The notes under the pieces were generated by a model, which had not been told where the DNA came from, searched no databases, and saw only the letters and a program-made list of their open reading frames with translations. Shown one piece after another: positions 60,181 through 64,000 of a stretch of DNA of 64,000 nt; within the stretch, counting starts at the first letter, position 1, and each line of letters begins with the position of its first letter. The translations under genes were made by a program, and so were the position numbers. This DNA is from an uncultured Pelagibacteraceae bacterium (GTDB lineage: Bacteria > Pseudomonadota > Alphaproteobacteria > Pelagibacterales > Pelagibacteraceae). The DNA lies in contig CACCLK010000001.1 in the NCBI GenBank assembly GCA_902546795.1, positions 20,095-84,094 on the forward strand, given 5' to 3'.

Positions 60181-61335
60181 ATGTCATCTAAAATAAAAGT
60201 TTTACAAGTAATTCCAAGACTTGGTTTTGGAGGTGCAGAAACAGGTTGTTATGATCTTGCTCACTATTTATCAGAAAAAGAATGTAAATCTTTTTTGATA
60301 ACTAGTGGCGGTGAACTTTTAAAGTATGTAAAGAGAAATAAAGTAAAAGTGATTAAATTACCCGTTCATAGCAAAAACCCAATATTGATATTTTTAAACT
60401 TTATTTTTATAACGATAATAACATTATTTTATAACATAGACATAATTCATGCACGAAGCAGGGCACCAGCCTGGTCTTGCTACTTCTCTTGTTTATTGAC
60501 TAGAAGAAAATTTGTCACAACTTTTCATGGAACTTATAGTTTTAAAAGTAAAATAAAAAAGTTTTATAATAGTATAATGTTAAAATCCAAGCTTACAATT
60601 GCAGGATCAAACTTTATTTTTGATCATATAAATCAAAACTATAATGAAATTTTGGGCTCTAAAAAAAAATTAATGGTTATTTTCAGAGGAATTAACCTTG
60701 ACTATTTTAGTAAAAAAAATCTATCAGAAAAAAAAAGAATTCAATTAAAATCAGATTGGAAAATAAATGAAAATTTTACTAAAATTCTCTTACCCGGTAG
60801 ATTGACTTCTTGGAAAGGACAAGAAAAATTTATTGAAGCATTAAACATTTTAATTGAAGATTACAACAATTCTAATTTTCAAGCTATTATCCTTGGATCA
60901 GATCAAGGAAGGAAAGTTTATAAAAAAAAACTTTTAGATTTAGTGCAAAGATATAATTTACAAAATAAAATTTTATTTAAAGAGAGCTATAGAGAAATGC
61001 CAATTGCTTATTCTATATCCGATATCGTGGTATCTAGCTCAATACGCCCCGAAGCCTTTGGAAGAGTAGCTGTTGAAGCTCAAGCAATGGAAAAACCAAT
61101 AGTCGCCAGTGACATCGGAGGCTCAAAGGAAACAATAATTAATAATAAATCTGGGTATTTGTATAACCACAATGATCCGAGAGATTTGGCTAAAGTGCTA
61201 AATGAAGTTATGCATAAAGATAAAGAGACATTGAATTCAATTGGAAACGAGGGTAGAAAAAACGTAACAAAAAAATTTGATGTTGAAAAAATGTGTCATA
61301 CAACCTTTACTGAGTACAAAAAATTATTAAATTAA
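60181..61335 (+). CDS. family 4-like glycosyltransferase
   Basis: IPRLGFGGAETGCYDLAHYL; LLPGRLTSWKGQEKFIEAL; SSIRPEAFGRVAVEAQAMEKPIVASDIGGSKE. Confidence 0.9.
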   Translation: MSSKIKVLQVIPRLGFGGAETGCYDLAHYLSEKECKSFLITSGGELLKYVKRNKVKVIKLPVHSKNPILIFLNFIFITIITLFYNIDIIHARSRAPAWSCYFSCLLTRRKFVTTFHGTYSFKSKIKKFYNSIMLKSKLTIAGSNFIFDHINQNYNEILGSKKKLMVIFRGINLDYFSKKNLSEKKRIQLKSDWKINENFTKILLPGRLTSWKGQEKFIEALNILIEDYNNSNFQAIILGSDQGRKVYKKKLLDLVQRYNLQNKILFKESYREMPIAYSISDIVVSSSIRPEAFGRVAVEAQAMEKPIVASDIGGSKETIINNKSGYLYNHNDPRDLAKVLNEVMHKDKETLNSIGNEGRKNVTKKFDVEKMCHTTFTEYKKLLN

Positions 61336-61338
61336 GAT

Positions 61339-63258
61339 ATGCCTGAAATTTTATTACTTGATGGAAAAAAAATCAAATTTTCTAAATCGATAGACGGTTT
61401 TGAACTCTCTAAAAAAATAAGTAAGTCATTAGAAAAATCTGCTCTTATTATGGAGGTTGATGGTGAATTAAAAGACTTGAGTTTTGAAATAAAAAAAGAT
61501 TCAAAAGTCAAAATTATTACTTCAAGGGACAAAGAAGGATTAGAAGTAATTCGTCACGATGCTGCTCATATAATGGCGATGGCAGTTCAAGAACTTTTTC
61601 CAGGCACACAAGTAACAATTGGTCCAGTTATTGAAAATGGTTTTTATTATGACTTTGCTAGAAAAGAACCTTTTACTGAAAATGATTTAACAAAAATTGA
61701 AAAGCGAATGGCTGAAATAATTGATAGAGACGTAAAAACAAAAAGAGAGGTTTGGACTAGAGAAAATGCAATAAAACATTTTAAGAAAATTGGAGAAAAG
61801 TACAAAGCGGAAATAATTGAAAGCATTCCTAAAAATGAGGAGCTTTCAGTTTATCATCACGGAGAAACTTGGCATGATTTATGCAGAGGCCCACATTTAG
61901 CATCTTCGGGAAAAATAGGAAAGGCATTCAAACTTACAAAAGTTTCTGGCGCATATTGGAGAGGTGACTCTAATAATGAAATGCTACAAAGAATTTACGG
62001 TACCTGCTGGGAAAATAAGAAGGATCTTGATGGTTACTTACAAAGGCTAGAGGAAGCAGAAAAAAGAGATCACAGAAAACTAGGAAAAGAGATGGATCTG
62101 TTCCACTTTCGTGAAGAGAGCCCAGGATCAGTTTTTTGGCATGAAAAAGGTTGGATTTTGTTTCAGAGATTAGTTGAATATATGAGAATGAAGCAACGAT
62201 TAGCTGGCTACAGAGAAGTTAGTACACCAGAGTTATTAGATAAAAATTTGTGGGAAAAATCTGGTCATTGGGAAAAATTTGGTGAACATATGTTTACCTC
62301 TCAAACACCTGATGAAAAAGTTTTTGCAGTTAAACCGATGAATTGTCCTGGATGTGTTCAGATTTTTAATCAAGGGTTAAAAAGCTACAGAGATTTACCT
62401 CTCAAACTTTCAGAATTTGGAAAGGTGCATAGATATGAGCCCTCTGGTGCGCTGCATGGCTTATTACGAGTAAGAGCATTTACCCAAGATGATGCACACA
62501 TTTTTTGCACAGAGGATCAGATAACAAATGAAAGCATAACAGTAACTAATTTGATTATAGAAATATACAAAACTCTTGGATTTGAAAATATAATTTTAAA
62601 ATACTCCGACAGACCAGAAAAAAGAGTTGGTGATGATAAAGTGTGGGATAAGTCTGAAGCAGCTTTGTTGGATGCAATTAAAAAATCAAAACTTGAATAT
62701 ACAATTAATAAAGGAGAGGGTGCTTTTTATGGACCAAAAATTGAATTTGTTTTAAGAGATGCAATCGGAAGAGATTGGCAATGTGGAACTTTGCAAGTTG
62801 ACCTTAATTTACCTGGAAGATTAGGAGCGACTTTTGTTGACAAAGATGGGTCAAAAAAAACACCAGTTATGCTTCATAGAGCACTTTTTGGATCAATAGA
62901 GCGATTTATAGGAATTCTTATCGAACATTATGCAGGCAAATTGCCTTTATGGTTGTCACCAACACAAGCTGTAGTGTTACCAATATCAGAGGAAAACAAT
63001 TCTTACGCAAAAAAGGTGTTTGAAGATTTATTTAAAGAAGGTATAAAATGTGAAGTGGATTTAAAAAATCAAAAAATAAATTACAAAATAAGAGAACACT
63101 CTTTAACAAAAATTCCAATGCTTTTAATTTGTGGAAAAAAAGAGCAATCCGATGACACTGTCACAATTAGAAAGCTGGGTTCTGAAAAACAAGAAACAAT
63201 AAAAAGGTCTGATTTTATAAAACAAATGTCAAAACTAAATAAGCTTCCCTTAAATTAA
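61339..63258 (+). CDS. thrS: threonyl-tRNA synthetase
   Basis: TGS domain; HDAAHIMAMAVQELFP; MNCPGCVQIF; HRALFGSIERFIGILIEHYAG. Confidence 0.97.
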   Translation: MPEILLLDGKKIKFSKSIDGFELSKKISKSLEKSALIMEVDGELKDLSFEIKKDSKVKIITSRDKEGLEVIRHDAAHIMAMAVQELFPGTQVTIGPVIENGFYYDFARKEPFTENDLTKIEKRMAEIIDRDVKTKREVWTRENAIKHFKKIGEKYKAEIIESIPKNEELSVYHHGETWHDLCRGPHLASSGKIGKAFKLTKVSGAYWRGDSNNEMLQRIYGTCWENKKDLDGYLQRLEEAEKRDHRKLGKEMDLFHFREESPGSVFWHEKGWILFQRLVEYMRMKQRLAGYREVSTPELLDKNLWEKSGHWEKFGEHMFTSQTPDEKVFAVKPMNCPGCVQIFNQGLKSYRDLPLKLSEFGKVHRYEPSGALHGLLRVRAFTQDDAHIFCTEDQITNESITVTNLIIEIYKTLGFENIILKYSDRPEKRVGDDKVWDKSEAALLDAIKKSKLEYTINKGEGAFYGPKIEFVLRDAIGRDWQCGTLQVDLNLPGRLGATFVDKDGSKKTPVMLHRALFGSIERFIGILIEHYAGKLPLWLSPTQAVVLPISEENNSYAKKVFEDLFKEGIKCEVDLKNQKINYKIREHSLTKIPMLLICGKKEQSDDTVTIRKLGSEKQETIKRSDFIKQMSKLNKLPLN

Positions 63259-63801
63259 GTGTCAAATATCAAATCAAACAGTTTCCATCGTAGAAAATCT
63301 CATGGGCCAAGATCTAATGAGAGAATTAGAGCTTTGGATGTCCAAGTAATAGGAAGCGAAGGAAACAATCTTGGAATTCTACCCTTAAAGAAAGCAGTTG
63401 AGATGGCAAAAGAGGAGGGGCTTGATCTAATAGAGATATCACCTAATGCTAATCCTCCAGTTTGTAAAATAATGGATATGGGAAAATACAAATACGATTT
63501 GCAAAAAAAAGCTAATCTGGCAAAAAAAAAGCAAAAGGTTGTCTCGTTAAAAGAAATTAAGCTAAGACCAGTTACTGAGATACACGATTATAATTTTAAA
63601 ATTAAAAATGCTAAAAAATTTATAACAAAAGGAGATAAAGTTAAATTTACAGTCAGATTTAAAGGTAGAGAGATGCAACATGTCGATCTAGGAAAAAAGT
63701 TAATGGATAGAATTATTGAAGATGTTAAAGACATAGGAAAAGTTGAGACAAGCCCTAAATTTGAAGGTAAACAAATGATAATGGTAATTCAGCCTAATTA
63801 A
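63259..63801 (+). CDS. infC: translation initiation factor IF-3 (GTG start)
   Basis: NERIRALDVQVIGSEGNNLGILPLKKAVEMAKEEGLDLIEISPNANPPVCKIMDMGKYKY. Confidence 0.96.
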   Translation: MSNIKSNSFHRRKSHGPRSNERIRALDVQVIGSEGNNLGILPLKKAVEMAKEEGLDLIEISPNANPPVCKIMDMGKYKYDLQKKANLAKKKQKVVSLKEIKLRPVTEIHDYNFKIKNAKKFITKGDKVKFTVRFKGREMQHVDLGKKLMDRIIEDVKDIGKVETSPKFEGKQMIMVIQPN

Positions 63802-63859
63802 TTCAAATTAAAATTACCTTGTAAAATAAATACTTTACTTATATAAAACCGAAATATTT

Positions 63860-64000
63860 ATGCCAAAATTAAAAACAAAAAGCTCAGCAAAAAAAAGATT
63901 TAAGGTAACTGCCTCAGGCAAAGTTATTATGCCACAAGCCGGAAAGAGGCACGGTATGATTAAGAGAACAAATTCCCAAATTCGAAAACAAAGAGGCACG
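63860..64000 (+). CDS. rpmI: 50S ribosomal protein L35, truncated by window end
   Basis: [46 protein letters not shown]. Confidence 0.95.
   Translation, partial: MPKLKTKSSAKKRFKVTASGKVIMPQAGKRHGMIKRTNSQIRKQRGT

Noticed and set aside
63259-63261. GTG start of infC as unusual initiation
   Set aside because: Many infC genes use rare start codons (established); GTG is not remarkable by itself

Overview
This is an AT-rich alphaproteobacterial chromosome segment that looks SAR11/Pelagibacterales-like, judged from composition, gene content and very tight gene packing. It is almost entirely housekeeping: odhB(3' end)-lpdA, priA, atpHAGDC, rplU-rpmA-obgE-proB-proA-nadD-rsfS-ctpA-rppH, a metX-metW-gloB operon, hisC-tyrA, argH-lptM-lysA, coq7-dsbB, carD-fdxA-terB-like-helicase, a TAXI/TRAP transporter, aceF, a thiolase / HDAC-like / acetoacetyl-CoA synthetase cluster, aceE, gltD-gltB, and thrS-infC-rpmI. 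There are two tRNAs, Leu(CAA) and Arg(ACG). I found no CRISPR array, prophage or transposon. The most interesting signals lie outside the >=60-aa ORF track. (1) A SAM-II-type riboswitch precedes metX; its Shine-Dalgarno, an upstream in-frame ATG and an intrinsic terminator-like hairpin overlap, suggesting translation-coupled attenuation. (2) A 24-aa, almost purely Lys/Arg micropeptide (MAKRRKKAKKKKKAKKGKKRRRRR) has its own RBS and terminator and sits next to a CarD with a Lys-rich tail. (3) Pyruvate dehydrogenase E1 (AceE) carries a fused N-terminal lipoyl domain. (4) Several unannotated small ORFs (lptM-like lipoprotein, 25-aa and 44-aa TM peptides, a 49-aa CxxC peptide) sit in translationally coupled positions. 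(5) A histone-deacetylase-like enzyme is convergent with an acetoacetyl-CoA synthetase that carries a PX4GK acetylation motif.
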